DNA of 64,000 bases from Dongshaea marina (GTDB lineage: Bacteria; Pseudomonadota; Gammaproteobacteria; Enterobacterales; Aeromonadaceae). Of the stretch, positions 1 through 10,102 are shown piece by piece (position 1 is the stretch's first letter; the number at the start of each line of letters is the position of its first letter). A program made the position numbers and the translations under genes. Where the stretch lies: positions 3,237,658 through 3,301,657 of the forward strand of contig NZ_CP028897.1 in the NCBI RefSeq assembly GCF_003072645.1, read 5' to 3'. The notes under the pieces were generated by a model. It saw nothing but the letters and a program-made list of their open reading frames with translations, ran no database searches and was not told the origin of the DNA.

Positions 1-3000
1 AGTTTTCTGTTGCTTCAGACAGCGCATCATCGGTGATCGCCACCGTAAAATCAGCTTGAGTTTCACCTGCGGGAATGGTTACCTGAGCGACGCCTTCAGC
101 GTAATCTACGCCCTGGCCACTGGCCGTTCCTGGCAGATAATCCAGGGTGACGGTCACTGCCTCATCGGCGGCTTCACTCAAGCTAATGGTATAGCTGGCA
201 CTTCCTTCAGACTCACCAATCGATTCAGTGCCACTCAGGGTCACCATAGGGCCATCCAGCTCTCGCCCACTGTCATCGACTATTTCTGTGGTGACACTAG
301 TTTGCGCACCAAGAGCTGACTCCCCACCAGAAGTAGCGGTCAGGGTCACCTGATAGCTTTCACTCTGTTCTGACAGAGCATCATCGGTAATTGCCACAGT
401 AAACTCTGCCTGGGTCTCCCCTACAGGGATGGTCAGCTGAGCGACGCCTTCAGCGTAATCCACGCCCTGACCGCTCGCCGTTCCCGGCAGGTAGTCCAGA
501 GTCACAGTCACCGCCTCATCGGCAGCCTCACTCAAGGTGATGGTATAGCTGGCTTGTCCATCGGACTCACCAATCGATTCGGTACCGCTCAGGGTCACCA
601 CGGGGCCATCCAGCTCTTGCCCACTGTCATCGACGATCTCAGTTGTCACACTGGTTTGGGCACCGAGGGCTGACTCCCCGCCGGAGGTGCCGGTCAGGGT
701 CACCTGATAGCTTTCACTCTCCTCTGACAGAGCATCATCGGTAATTGCCACAGTAAACTCTGCCTGGGTCTCCCCTGCAGAGATGGTCACCTGAGCGACG
801 CCTTCAGCGTAATCCACACCCTGACCACTTGCCGTTCCCGGCAGATAGCCCAAAGTCACGGTCACCGCTTCATCTGCCGCCTCACTCAAGCTAATGGTAT
901 AGCTGGCGCTCCCCGATGACTCACCAATCGATTCAGTGCCACTCAGGGTCACCATGGGACCATCCAGCTCTCGACCGCTGTCATCGACTATTTCTGTGGT
1001 CACACTGGTTTGCGCACCGAGAGTTGACTCCCCGCCGGAAGTACCGGTCAGGGTCACCTGATAGTTTTCTGTTGCTTCAGACAGCGCATCATCGGTGATC
1101 GCCACCGTAAAATCAGCTTGAGTTTCGCCTGCAGGGATGGTTATTTGAGCAACGCCCTCAGAGTAATCCACGCCCTGACCACTCGCCGTTCCCGGTAGAT
1201 AGCCCAGAGTCACAGTCACCGCCTCATCGGCGGCTTCACTCAGAAGGATGCTATAACTGGCGTTGCCTTCAGACTCACCTATCGAATCTGTTCCGCTCAG
1301 GGTCACCAGCGGGCCATCCAGCTCTCGCCCACTGTCATCGACGATCTCGGTAGTAACACTGATTTGGGTCCCGAGAGCAGACTCCCCACCGGAGGTTCCG
1401 GTCAGGGTCACCTGATAGCTCTCGCTCTGCTCTGACAGCGCATCATCGGTGATCGCCACCGTAAAATCAGCCTGAGTCTCACCTGCAGTAATCGTCACCT
1501 GAGCGACGCCTTCAGCGTAATCCACGCCCTGACCGCTGGCCGTTCCTGGCAGATAGCCCAGAGTCACAGTCACCGCCTCATCGGCGGCTTCACTTAAAAT
1601 GACGGTATAGCTGGCGCTCCCCGATGACTCACCAATCGATTCAGTGCCACTCAGGGTCACCATGGGACCATCCAGCTCTCGACCGCTGTCATCGACTATT
1701 TCTGTGGTCACACTGGTTTGCGCACCGAGAGTTGACTCCCCGCCGGAAGTACCGGTCAGGGTCACCTGATAGTTTTCTGTTGCTTCAGACAGCGCATCAT
1801 CGGTGATCGCCACCGTAAAATCAGCTTGAGTTTCGCCTGCAGGGATGGTTATTTGAGCAACGCCCTCAGAGTAATCCACGCCCTGACCACTCGCCGTTCC
1901 CGGTAGATAGCCCAGAGTCACAGTCACCGCCTCATCGGCGGCTTCACTCAGAAGGATGCTATAACTGGCGTTGCCTTCAGACTCACCTATCGAATCTGTT
2001 CCGCTCAGGGTCACCAGCGGGCCATCCAGCTCTCGCCCACTGTCATCGACGATCTCGGTAGTAACACTGATTTGGGTCCCGAGAGCAGACTCCCCACCGG
2101 AGGTTCCGGTCAGGGTCACCTGATAGCTCTCGCTCTGCTCTGACAGCGCATCATCGGTGATCGCCACCGTAAAATCAGCCTGAGTCTCACCTGCAGTAAT
2201 CGTCACCTGAGCGACGCCTTCAGCGTAATCCACGCCCTGACCGCTGGCCGTTCCTGGCAGATAGCCCAGAGTCACAGTCACCGCCTCATCGGCGGCTTCA
2301 CTTAAAATGACGGTATAGCTGGCGCTCCCCGATGACTCACCAATCGATTCAGTGCCACTCAGGGTCACCATGGGACCATCAAGATCGCGACCGCTGTCAT
2401 CGACTATTTCTGTGGTCACACTGGTTTGCGCACCGAGAGTTGACTCCCCGCCGGAGGTGCCGGTCAGGGTCACCTGATAGCTTTCACTCTGTTCTGACAG
2501 AGCATCATCGGTAATTACCACGCTAAATTCGGCGCGGGTTTCGCCTGCAGGGATGGTTATTTGAGCAACGCCCTCAGAGTAATCCACGCCCTGACCACTT
2601 GCCGTACCCGGCAGATAGCCCAGAGTGACGGTCACAGCCTCATCGGCCACTTCACTCAAAATGACGGTATAGCTGGCGCTCCCCGATGACTCACCAATTG
2701 ACTCAGTACCGCTCAGGGTCACCTGCGGGCCATCCAGCTCTCGCCCGCTGTCATCGACTATTTCTGTGGTGACACTGGTTTGGGTGCCCAACGCTGACTC
2801 CCCGCCGGAAGTATCGGTCAGGGTCACCTGATAGCTCTCGCTCTGCTCTGACAGGGCATCATCGATAATTGCCACCGTAAAATCAGCTTGAGTTTCACCT
2901 GCGGGAATGGTTACCTGAGCCACGCCTTCAACGTAATCCACACCCTGGCCACTGGCCGTTCCCGGGAGGTAATCCAGGGTCACGGTTACCGCCTCATCGG

Positions 3001-4165
3001 CGGCCTCACTCAAGGTGATGGTGTAGCTGGCTGCACCATCGGACTCACCAATCGATTCAGTGCCACTCAGGGTCACCATAGGGCCATCCAGCTCTCGCCC
3101 ACTGTCATCGACTATTTCTGTGGTGACACTGGTTTGAGCGCCAAGAGCTGACTCCCCACCAGAAGTAGCGGTCAGGGTCACCTGATAGCTTTCTGTTGCT
3201 TCAGACAGCGCATCATCGGTAATTGCCACCGTAAACTCAGCTTGAGTTTCACCGGCTGGAATCGTCACCTGAGCGACGCCTTCAGCGTAATCCACGCCCT
3301 GACCGCTAGCTGTACCCGGCAAATAACCCAGGGTGACGGTCACCGCCTCATCGGCGGCTTCACTCAAGGTGATTGTATAGCCGGTGCTGCCCGCTGATTC
3401 ACCAATCGATTCTGCGCCTGATAAGGTAATAACCGGTCCATCAAGAGCACCTCCCCCCTGGTTGGTATCATCGATGATGGTAGTTTCTATCAAGGTGGTA
3501 GCACCAAGAGAGGACTCACCTCCTGAGGTTGAAATCAGCGCTACTTGATAGGTTTCGTCCGTTTCACTCAGGGCATCATCTGTAATGGTTACCTGGAAAT
3601 CGGCCGAGGTCTCGCCCGCTGCAATCCGAAGTTCAACAACCCCCTGACTATAATCGACACCATTGGCTATCGCAGTGCCACCATCTGGATAGCGGATCAC
3701 CACTGTAATATCCTCAGCAGCAGCCTGACTCAAATTCACCTGATAGCTGGCCCTGCCTGCAGACTCGCTGATGGAAAGCTCACCAGACAAGGTGACGTTT
3801 GGGCCATCAAGCTCCACTCCGGTCGAGGTATCATCTATAATCGAGGTTTCAACTCTGGTGGATTCCCCCAAGGTTGCGAAACCTCCTGAGACTGCCACTA
3901 TTTCGAGTGAAAGGGCTTCTATCCCCTCGCTCAAAGCATCATCTGTAATAGGGACGGTAAACTCCAGGGAGGTTGTGCCGGCTGGAATAGTGATCAAGGT
4001 CAGAGTGTCCCCATAATCAACCCCCCGCCTGAAGCTGAAATGTCAGAGTAATTGAGGGTAACGGTAATCGCTTCACTTGAAGGCTTATCCAGGGTAATGG
4101 TATAGGTTGCACTCCCGGCTGATTCATTGATGATCGCAGTTCCGGAAAGAGTCAACTCCGGGCCG
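1..4165 (-). repeat. Tandem Calx-beta-type domain array, unit about 354 bp (118 aa)
   Basis: The segment coding for GP-x-VTLSG recurs on the minus strand near 4153, 3802, 3435, 3080, 2727, 2371, 2019, 1663, 1310, 955, 602 and 248. That is twelve unit starts with a period close to 354 bp, and a thirteenth unit begins at the left edge. The two units nearest the N-terminus (4153, 3802) are the most diverged; those from 3080 leftward are highly alike. Such arrays form extended calcium-binding stalks in large adhesins. Confidence 0.9.
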
Positions 4166-4629
4166 ATGATGACAAGGGTATCCTCCTCTTCTGATACCTG
4201 GGTATCAGGGAGAGAACCAGTATCAAACCCGGCTTGGGCAAGTGTCTCATCTGCATTCCTTGCAATATACTGCCCACCAATATTACTACTGGAGGTCACA
4301 GTTTCCCCGGCTGCAGCCTCCTGGAATGCCAGGGTGGGATCAACCCCATCAAGAATCGACTGCTGCAGCTCCTCCAAATCGAAGCCACCATCCGGTTGCA
4401 GGTTGAGATCTGGCCCTGGAAGTGAGACGAGTGCTCCTGAAGGAAGATTCAGGATACTATCACCCGCTTGCAACTTGAGTATTGAATCCCCTTCGGTGAT
4501 GAGCTGAGTACCGGGCAGAAGTGGCTGATTCAGCTCCAGAGGCTCTCGCTGACCAGCCTCGTTCAGGCGATATGCCTGGCCCGACAACTCAACAACCACA
4601 AAGTTTTGCACCCCTTCAAACCGACTCAT
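1..4629 (-). CDS. LapA-type giant RTX adhesin, N-terminal part (retention module plus Calx-beta repeats); partial and frameshifted
   Basis: Predicted type I-secreted surface adhesin held at the outer membrane. The start is ATG at 4629 (MSRFEGVQNF), with AGAGG about 8 nt upstream; a longer start at 4704 lacks this support. Residues 1 to about 120 resemble the LapA retention module (VELSGQAYRLNEAG, a GDSILKLQAGDS stretch) and end in a QEAAAGE segment resembling the di-alanine site cut by the LapG protease. After that come Calx-beta-like repeats of about 118 residues, each with a GP-VTLSG start, an S-GESxG segment and a GVDY-EGV-QVTIPAGET core. A one-base frameshift lies in the C run at 4021-4026: the first frame stops at 4000, and the second frame stays open from 4021 to the left edge. 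Restoring one base gives SGGGVDYGD, as in the other repeats. The C-terminal RTX and secretion signal lie outside the window. Its transporter genes are not visible here. Confidence 0.85.
895..2379 (-). repeat. Perfect or near-perfect 708-bp duplication inside the adhesin array
   Basis: By eye, bases 895-1671 match 1603-2379 with no difference found, an offset of exactly 708 bp (two 354-bp domains). Identity breaks at about 894/1602 on one side and 1672/2380 on the other, where the next units differ at many third positions. This is recent unequal exchange, or a possible assembly expansion or collapse point. Confidence 0.85.
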
Positions 4630-4863
4630 ACGAAACCTCTTCCCTGAATATTCGAAAACCAGTCCAACAGCAACCTGGTAACCCGAGCCAAAAAAACAAT
4701 ACAACTAGGATAACAACTCTACAGCAATTTGCAGACCATCTAACTGTTTTAAATCTTAAAAATCAGAGTGATATCACCCGACTTGTAAAAAGATCTCTCC
4801 AAACTACTCATTCCAGCCAAAATATCTAAAATGTAATTTTTGGGAACTCTCCAGGGATAATCT

Positions 4864-5784
4864 ATGTTGTACGGTTTTGATATTGGCGGCACCAAAACGG
4901 AAATTGCAGTTTATGATGAGGGTCTGAAACTCCGCTTTAACAAGCGCATTCCCACAGTCACAGATGATCTGGAACGACTGATCCAAAACTTGCATCGTCT
5001 TATCGACGAGGCATCTCAATCCGTGAAAGCCCCCTCAGGCATCGGAATCGGGATCCCCGGTGTGATCCGAGCAGATGATGAGTCGCTTATCTGTGCTAAT
5101 GTTCTTTGCCTGGATGGTCAGACTCTGCAACCCATTCTAGAGGAGCAATTCAAGCTTCCGGTACGGATTGAAAACGATGCCAACTGCTTCGTGCTCTCAG
5201 AAGCGATCGGCGGTGCAGGTCAGGATTATAAAAACCTGTTTGGCGCAATCCTGGGAACCGGTGTCGGCGGTGCTCTTTGTATCGATAAGACACTCTATCA
5301 GGGAGCCAATAACCTTGCGGGCGAATGGGGGCACACCCCACTGCCCTGGTCATTTCATCGACTCACCCAAGACAAGGTACCTGTAGTGAAGTGTGGATGT
5401 GGTCTCACCGGCTGCCTGGATAACTACCTCTCCGGCCGGGGCTTGAGTTTTATCGACAAGCACCTCAATGGAACATCTCGAAATGCTGAGGAACTTCTTG
5501 TTGAGGCCCGGAAAAATAGACCGGATGCGATCCAGAGCCTCAACTGTTATCTTGAGCTTTTAGCCTGCGCTCTGGGGGCAATCATCAATATCCTTGATCC
5601 CGATGCGATCGTGATCGGTGGCGGCTTGTCTAACGCCCCCGAGCTTTATCAAAAGCTGCCCGCGCTTATCGCTAAATACTGCTTGCCCATCAATAAGCCA
5701 CCAGCAATTTTAAAGGCAAGGTTTGGTGATTCAGGGGGAGTCAGAGGTGCTGCACTGCTCCATTATTCTCAAGCCACAGGATAA
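4864..5784 (+). CDS. nagK: N-acetylglucosamine kinase (ROK family)
   Basis: Phosphorylates N-acetylglucosamine with ATP to GlcNAc-6-phosphate in the cytoplasm (amino-sugar and murein recycling). 306 residues, against 303 in E. coli NagK, and alignable throughout. The phosphate-binding DIGGTKTE lies at residues 6-13 and the catalytic ENDANC at 103-108 (Asp105). The ROK zinc site consists of GEWGH (His157) and CGCGLTGCLDNY (Cys177, Cys179, Cys184); the usual Glu after the last Cys is replaced by Leu-Asp. C-terminal VIGGGLSN is typical of NagK. ATG at 4864 is preceded by CAGGGA. It is transcribed divergently from the adhesin; the 234-bp spacer must hold both promoters. Confidence 0.92.
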   Translation: MLYGFDIGGTKTEIAVYDEGLKLRFNKRIPTVTDDLERLIQNLHRLIDEASQSVKAPSGIGIGIPGVIRADDESLICANVLCLDGQTLQPILEEQFKLPVRIENDANCFVLSEAIGGAGQDYKNLFGAILGTGVGGALCIDKTLYQGANNLAGEWGHTPLPWSFHRLTQDKVPVVKCGCGLTGCLDNYLSGRGLSFIDKHLNGTSRNAEELLVEARKNRPDAIQSLNCYLELLACALGAIINILDPDAIVIGGGLSNAPELYQKLPALIAKYCLPINKPPAILKARFGDSGGVRGAALLHYSQATG

Positions 5785-5890
5785 AAAAACCAGTATAAAA
5801 ATTATCGTCTCTGCAAGACGCTGTTACTGTGCTTTTTCTATAAAGGCTTTATACTAGCCAAGATTTTGTTGCGCCAACCAGATAAACATC

Positions 5891-7576
5891 ATGACCATAG
5901 ATCTCCTGCAACTCCTTCATCACAGCGATGCGCTGTTGATGTTTGTGATCCTTGCCATCGGACTTGCCCTGGGACGAATTCGTATCGGCTCCTTTCAGAT
6001 CGGCAATACCATAGGCGTCCTGTTCGCCGCCCTGCTATTCGGCCAGATGGGGTTTCATATCAGCCCTAATATTGAGAGTGTCGGTTTCATGCTGTTCATT
6101 TTCTGCGTTGGAATCGAAGCTGGCCCTCACTTTTTCAGTATCTTCTTCCGCGACGGGATACGCTATATCGCCCTGACCCTGGTGATCCTGATCAGCGCCG
6201 AGGCGATCGCCTTTATCTGCGCCCACCTGTTTAACTTAGGACCAGGCCTGACCGCAGGAATTTTGGCGGGTTCCCTCACCTCGACACCGGCTTTGGTGGC
6301 CGCTCAGGATGCACTGCAAAACGGAATGCTCCATGCAACGGGTCACAGTGATATGCAGGCAATCCTCAGTGACATGAGTATCGGCTACGCCCTGACCTAT
6401 CTTATTGGCCTGGTCGGCCTGATGGTGATGATCCGCTATAAGCCGACCCTGCTCGGCATCGATCTTGAGCATGAGTCGCGCAAAGTCGCCCGGGAGCGTG
6501 GGCTAGATACCTCAGGTGAGCAAAAAGTCTATCTGCCCATCATTCGGGCCTACCGGGTTGGTCCAGAGCTGGCGGCCTGGATTGGTGGCCGTACCCTCAG
6601 GGAAACCGGCATCTATCCTCATACCGGCTGTTATGTTGAGCGGATCCGCCGTAATGGCATCCTGGCAAGCCCTGCGGGTGATGCGATCATCCAGGAGGGG
6701 GATGAAATTGCACTTATCGGCTACCCGGAGAGCCATGAAAAGCTCGATCTCAGCTACCGAAATGGTAAAGAGGTGTTTGATAAGGATTTGCTGGATCGCA
6801 AGATTGTCACCGAAGATATAGTGGTCAAGCACAGCTCAGTGGTGGGGCGCCACCTGCGAGATCTGCGTCTCACTGAGCAGGGCTGCTTCCTCAACAGCAT
6901 TGTGCGCTCGCAGATCGAGATGCCGACTAACCGTGACATCATGCTGCAAAAAGGTGATGTTCTGAAGATCTGTGGTGAAGAGAGCAAGGTTCAGAAGCTT
7001 GCCACCAAAATCGGCTTTATCAATGTTCATAGCCAAACCTCAGATCTGGTTTCCTTTACCGGATTTTTTGTACTGGGTCTTTTGATCGGAAGCATCTCTT
7101 TGGTGTTAGGCACCCTGCAATTTGGCCTGGGCAATGCGGTAGGCCTGCTGGTCTCGGGGATCCTGATGGGCTACCTACGGGCCAACCACCCGACTATGGG
7201 GTATGTTCCGACAGGGGCACTGCGCCTTGCTAAAGATCTGGGACTAACTGTGTTCATGGCCGGCATCGGCTTGAACGCGGGCAGTGGTCTGTTCGAGTAT
7301 CTGAGTAATCACGGTATGGTGGTGCTGCTATCGGGCCTTGTGGTCTGTATGCTACCCGTCATCTTTGGCTACCTGTTCGGGATTTTTGTGCTCAAGATGA
7401 ACCCTGCCCTGCTGCTCGGAGCCATTACCGGAGCCAGAACCTGTGCGCCAGCGGTTGAGCTGCTACATGACATGTCTAAGAACAATATCCCCTCACTGGG
7501 ATATGCGGGAACCTATGCCATCGCCAACGTACTGATGACTCTGGCGGGCTCCATGCTCATTGCCTTGTGGTTTTAG
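5891..7576 (+). CDS. ybjL: AspT/YidE/YbjL-type inner-membrane transporter
   Basis: 561 residues, the same length as E. coli YbjL and strongly similar to it (GFMLFIFCVGIEAGPHFFSIF near residue 60). It belongs to the aspartate:alanine exchanger family. Layout: an N-terminal block of hydrophobic helices (residues about 1-190), a cytoplasmic insert with two TrkA-C (RCK_C) domains (about 200-370), and a C-terminal helical block (about 380-561). The SLTSTPAL and ITGARTCAPAVE stretches are the family's repeated pore motifs. Substrate of YbjL itself is not established. A -10-like TATACT lies at 5850-5855. The gene stands alone, convergent with the next three genes. Confidence 0.88.
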   Translation: MTIDLLQLLHHSDALLMFVILAIGLALGRIRIGSFQIGNTIGVLFAALLFGQMGFHISPNIESVGFMLFIFCVGIEAGPHFFSIFFRDGIRYIALTLVILISAEAIAFICAHLFNLGPGLTAGILAGSLTSTPALVAAQDALQNGMLHATGHSDMQAILSDMSIGYALTYLIGLVGLMVMIRYKPTLLGIDLEHESRKVARERGLDTSGEQKVYLPIIRAYRVGPELAAWIGGRTLRETGIYPHTGCYVERIRRNGILASPAGDAIIQEGDEIALIGYPESHEKLDLSYRNGKEVFDKDLLDRKIVTEDIVVKHSSVVGRHLRDLRLTEQGCFLNSIVRSQIEMPTNRDIMLQKGDVLKICGEESKVQKLATKIGFINVHSQTSDLVSFTGFFVLGLLIGSISLVLGTLQFGLGNAVGLLVSGILMGYLRANHPTMGYVPTGALRLAKDLGLTVFMAGIGLNAGSGLFEYLSNHGMVVLLSGLVVCMLPVIFGYLFGIFVLKMNPALLLGAITGARTCAPAVELLHDMSKNNIPSLGYAGTYAIANVLMTLAGSMLIALWF

Positions 7577-7592
7577 ACCCACAACCTCTGTT

Positions 7593-7622
7593 GGCAATCC
7601 TCATATGACGATGAGGGTTGCC
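7593..7622. terminator. 12-bp hairpin between convergent ybjL and DUF6868 gene
   Basis: GGCAATCCTCAT (7593-7604) pairs with ATGAGGGTTGCC (7611-7622) through one G-U pair, with a 6-nt loop. It sits 17 nt after the ybjL stop and overlaps the stop end of the opposing gene. No T-run follows on either strand, so its role as a terminator is only a guess. Confidence 0.3.
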
Positions 7623-7840
7623 AGCCAGGGAACCAGAAACAGCAGGAATGCCACCATCTTAAAAAGCCCCATCCCACAATAGTGGATCAGATCAAACTGC
7701 TCACGGCTTAACCTGAAAAAACGGCAGTGGATCTGGTAGATCCAGTCTCCCGCCAGGGTGATCGCCAGTAGCCAAACCCACAGGATCACAAAACAGATCA
7801 CAAACCCGCACAGCAACATATCAGGTAGATGTTGTAGCAT
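7601..7840 (-). CDS. Small membrane protein, DUF6868-like
   Basis: 79 residues with two hydrophobic helices (about 8-30 and 57-78) flanking a basic, aromatic middle segment (DWIYQIHCRFFRLSREQFD). This matches my memory of the DUF6868 small membrane protein pattern, whose function is unknown. ATG at 7840 has GGGGA upstream. It starts 9 bp after the end of the methyltransferase-like gene, so it is probably last in a three-gene minus-strand operon. Confidence 0.65.
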   Translation of the reverse strand: MLQHLPDMLLCGFVICFVILWVWLLAITLAGDWIYQIHCRFFRLSREQFDLIHYCGMGLFKMVAFLLFLVPWLATLIVI

Positions 7841-7849
7841 CTCATCCCC

Positions 7850-8332
7850 CTAGAACCAGCGCCTGGTTCGTTGGCAATAGTGCTGATATTGCTCCCCAAA
7901 TAGCTCAGTCAAACCCCGCTCTTCGCCTGGGATCACCCGAAAACTTAGCCCGGCAAACAGTGGCAACAAGCCTAACAGACACCACAAATTACCCAGCAGC
8001 AGGGCAAAGCCTATCAACACCAATAGCATTCCAAGATAAATGGGATTACGGCTCAGCCGAAACACGCCATCACACACCAGGCTTGATGAGCGATTAAAGC
8101 TTGAGGTGGTTCCGGCGCGATGCATCCGCATCAAGGCCAAGATCGCCAGCCCTGTACCAGCAAACATAGGTAGCACTCCCCAAAGCATTACAGGCCAATC
8201 AATTTGCCCGGAAAATGGATCCCAAAGACTGATCCCCCCTTCAAGAAGCAAAGAGAAGGTAAATAACACAGGGGGAGTTCCCACCAGGAAAACTCCCCCC
8301 TGAATCGACGAAATCTGGCTAATATCACTCAC
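7850..8332 (-). CDS. PEMT/isoprenylcysteine carboxyl methyltransferase-like membrane protein
   Basis: 160 residues with about four hydrophobic segments. It carries the hallmarks of the PEMT/ICMT superfamily: GVFRLSRNPIYLGMLL (residues about 87-102) and C-terminal EERGLTELFGEQYQHYCQRT ending RRWF, which form the S-adenosylmethionine and substrate site. The bacterial members' substrate is generally unknown. The start at 8332 overlaps the upstream gene by 8 bp, so translation is probably coupled. Confidence 0.8.
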   Translation of the reverse strand: MSDISQISSIQGGVFLVGTPPVLFTFSLLLEGGISLWDPFSGQIDWPVMLWGVLPMFAGTGLAILALMRMHRAGTTSSFNRSSSLVCDGVFRLSRNPIYLGMLLVLIGFALLLGNLWCLLGLLPLFAGLSFRVIPGEERGLTELFGEQYQHYCQRTRRWF

Positions 8333-8918
8333 CCCTCCAGTGCATTACCTGCTGTTTGAAGAGCTCTTGTACCGCAAAATCAGTCTCTTCGAGATCAAAA
8401 CGATCCGGATCAAACCCAGGCCCCACGAAGCGGATCAGCTCCTGATATTCCGGTTTTTTATGATCGGACAGAGCTTTTATCAGGTGCCGGTAGCCTCCGA
8501 TACCTCCACAATCCTCGGGAGGGCAGGCCCGGCAACCATCGATACAGTGAGGTAACATCTGATCACTCCAGGGTTTAACCTCCTCAAGCTTGATCTCATG
8601 CTCCCAGTGATCATCAAAATCATACTCGTAAAGTAAGAACTGATCCTCCTTACTCAACACATGGTGCAGCGCAACCTCGGTTTCATCTTCACTATCGATA
8701 CCATACACAAACTCATCATCATGCATTCGATATAGCTTACGACCATTGATAAATTGATGCAGGTAGCGATTGCTCCAGCCCATAGCAACCTGGACAGTCA
8801 AATGAAGCTCCCATAGATCCATTCGGCTATCCACCAATAAACGACGCCAGATCGCCGGACGGATCCCCTTGAGAGTAATTAATAATTGATAAATCGACTT
8901 GGATTCGCTTTTAACCAT
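8325..8918 (-). CDS. Plasmid pRiA4b ORF-3 family protein
   Basis: 197 residues. YQLLITLKGIRPAIWRRLLV at residues 9-28 is the family signature, followed by DLWELHLTVQVAMGW and HWEHEIKLEEV. The cysteine-bearing CIDGCRACPPEDCGGIGGY stretch is also typical and may bind metal. Molecular function is not known. ATG at 8918 follows a GGGGG purine tract. First gene of the 8918 to 7601 minus-strand operon. Confidence 0.85.
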   Translation of the reverse strand: MVKSESKSIYQLLITLKGIRPAIWRRLLVDSRMDLWELHLTVQVAMGWSNRYLHQFINGRKLYRMHDDEFVYGIDSEDETEVALHHVLSKEDQFLLYEYDFDDHWEHEIKLEEVKPWSDQMLPHCIDGCRACPPEDCGGIGGYRHLIKALSDHKKPEYQELIRFVGPGFDPDRFDLEETDFAVQELFKQQVMHWRGE

Positions 8919-9002
8919 AACATGCCCCCGGATGGCGCTGCAGGCCCTTTGACTTAAGGCTAGATAGAATCCAACAATGCCTCAAGTCAAAAAAAAACAG
9001 GT

Positions 9003-9008
9003 TATAAT
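9003..9008 (+). promoter_or_regulatory. Possible -10 box upstream of the MoxR/Bat operon
   Basis: TATAAT within GGTTATAATTC, 138 bp before the moxR ATG, follows an A-rich tract (about 8989-8998). I see no good -35 at 16-18 bp, so this is a weak call. The rest of the 8919-9145 gap shows nothing else I can name. Confidence 0.3.
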
Positions 9009-9145
9009 TCAGCCAGTTCGATATCCTCTCCCTGCATTCTCAAAATCTTTTGTTTGAGTCAGATTAGAGTCAGGATCTTGTGATTCAATGATCAATCGGT
9101 AACATACATATAGCAATTCATGCAGACTTGATTAGCGAGATACTC

Positions 9146-10102
9146 ATGCCTCAAGCCACTTTTTCTTCTCTCAAAAACTATCTCAATCATCAGGTGATTG
9201 GACAACCTATGCTCACTGAGCACCTGCTGATCGCTCTGTTAGCTAACGGCCATATTCTGGTTGAAGGGCCTCCGGGACTTGCAAAAACCCGGGTGATCCG
9301 AACCCTGGCCAAAGCGGTTGAAGGCAGCTTTCACCGGATCCAGTTTACTCCTGATCTGTTACCCGCCGATCTCACCGGAACCGATATCTATCGCCCGGAG
9401 GATGGTAGTTTCAGCTTTCAGAAAGGCCCGCTGTTCCACAACCTACTGCTGGCCGATGAAATCAACCGGGCTCCGGCCAAGGTCCAATCGGCCCTGCTGG
9501 AAGCGATGGCAGAAAATCAGATCTCTGTGGGTCAGCACACCTATGCCCTGCCCAAGCTATTCTTGGTGATGGCCACTCAAAACCCCATAGAGCAGGAGGG
9601 AACCTACCCCCTTCCCGAGGCGCAGCTGGATCGATTCATGCTGCACCTGGAGCTTGACTATCCCAGTGCCGAGGCGGAGCTGGATATTCTGCACCTTAAC
9701 CTTAATGAAGCCCGCGAGCTCAAAGAGCTCGAGGCTCCCGAGTTAACCCAGCAGATGCTGTTTGAAGCCAGGCAGCAGGTTCTTGGGCTGCACATGGAGC
9801 CGGCTCTCGAACAGTATCTGGTGGCGCTCATCAACGCCACCCGCCGCCCTGAAAACTACTGCTCAGAACTCAAGCGCTGGCTTAGCTATGGGATCAGTCC
9901 CCGGGCTACCCTGGCTCTTGCCTACTGCAGCCGGGCCAAAGCCTGGCTCGCCGGTCGCGACTTTGTGCTACCTGAGGATATTCAGGAGTGCCTCTACCCA
10001 GTGCTACGCCATCGTCTGCTACTCAGTTACGAGGCTGAGGCCGAAGAGATCAACCGAAACCAGATCATCAGCCGGTTACTCGAGGTCGTCGCTCTGACAT
10101 GA
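9146..10102 (+). CDS. MoxR-family AAA+ ATPase
   Basis: Cytoplasmic AAA+ chaperone-like ATPase, usually paired with VWA proteins to mature or insert metal and other cofactors in partner proteins. Walker A is GPPGLAKTR, Walker B is LLLADEINRAP, and sensor 1 is ATQNPIEQEGTYPLPEAQLD, the MoxR hallmark. About 318 residues from ATG 9146; an upstream TTG at 9128 is in frame but poorer. First gene of a tightly packed operon: its last 4 bases (ATGA) are the start of the DUF58 gene. Confidence 0.92.
   Translation: MPQATFSSLKNYLNHQVIGQPMLTEHLLIALLANGHILVEGPPGLAKTRVIRTLAKAVEGSFHRIQFTPDLLPADLTGTDIYRPEDGSFSFQKGPLFHNLLLADEINRAPAKVQSALLEAMAENQISVGQHTYALPKLFLVMATQNPIEQEGTYPLPEAQLDRFMLHLELDYPSAEAELDILHLNLNEARELKELEAPELTQQMLFEARQQVLGLHMEPALEQYLVALINATRRPENYCSELKRWLSYGISPRATLALAYCSRAKAWLAGRDFVLPEDIQECLYPVLRHRLLLSYEAEAEEINRNQIISRLLEVVALT

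Noticed and set aside
56-3151. Plus-strand open frames of 60-114 codons repeated across 56-3889
   Set aside because: They are exact antisense shadows of the Calx-beta repeats and recur with the same 354/708-bp period.
1-4165. Possible CRISPR or satellite array
   Set aside because: The 354-bp period is an intact coding repeat with no spacers; each unit translates to a beta-sandwich domain.
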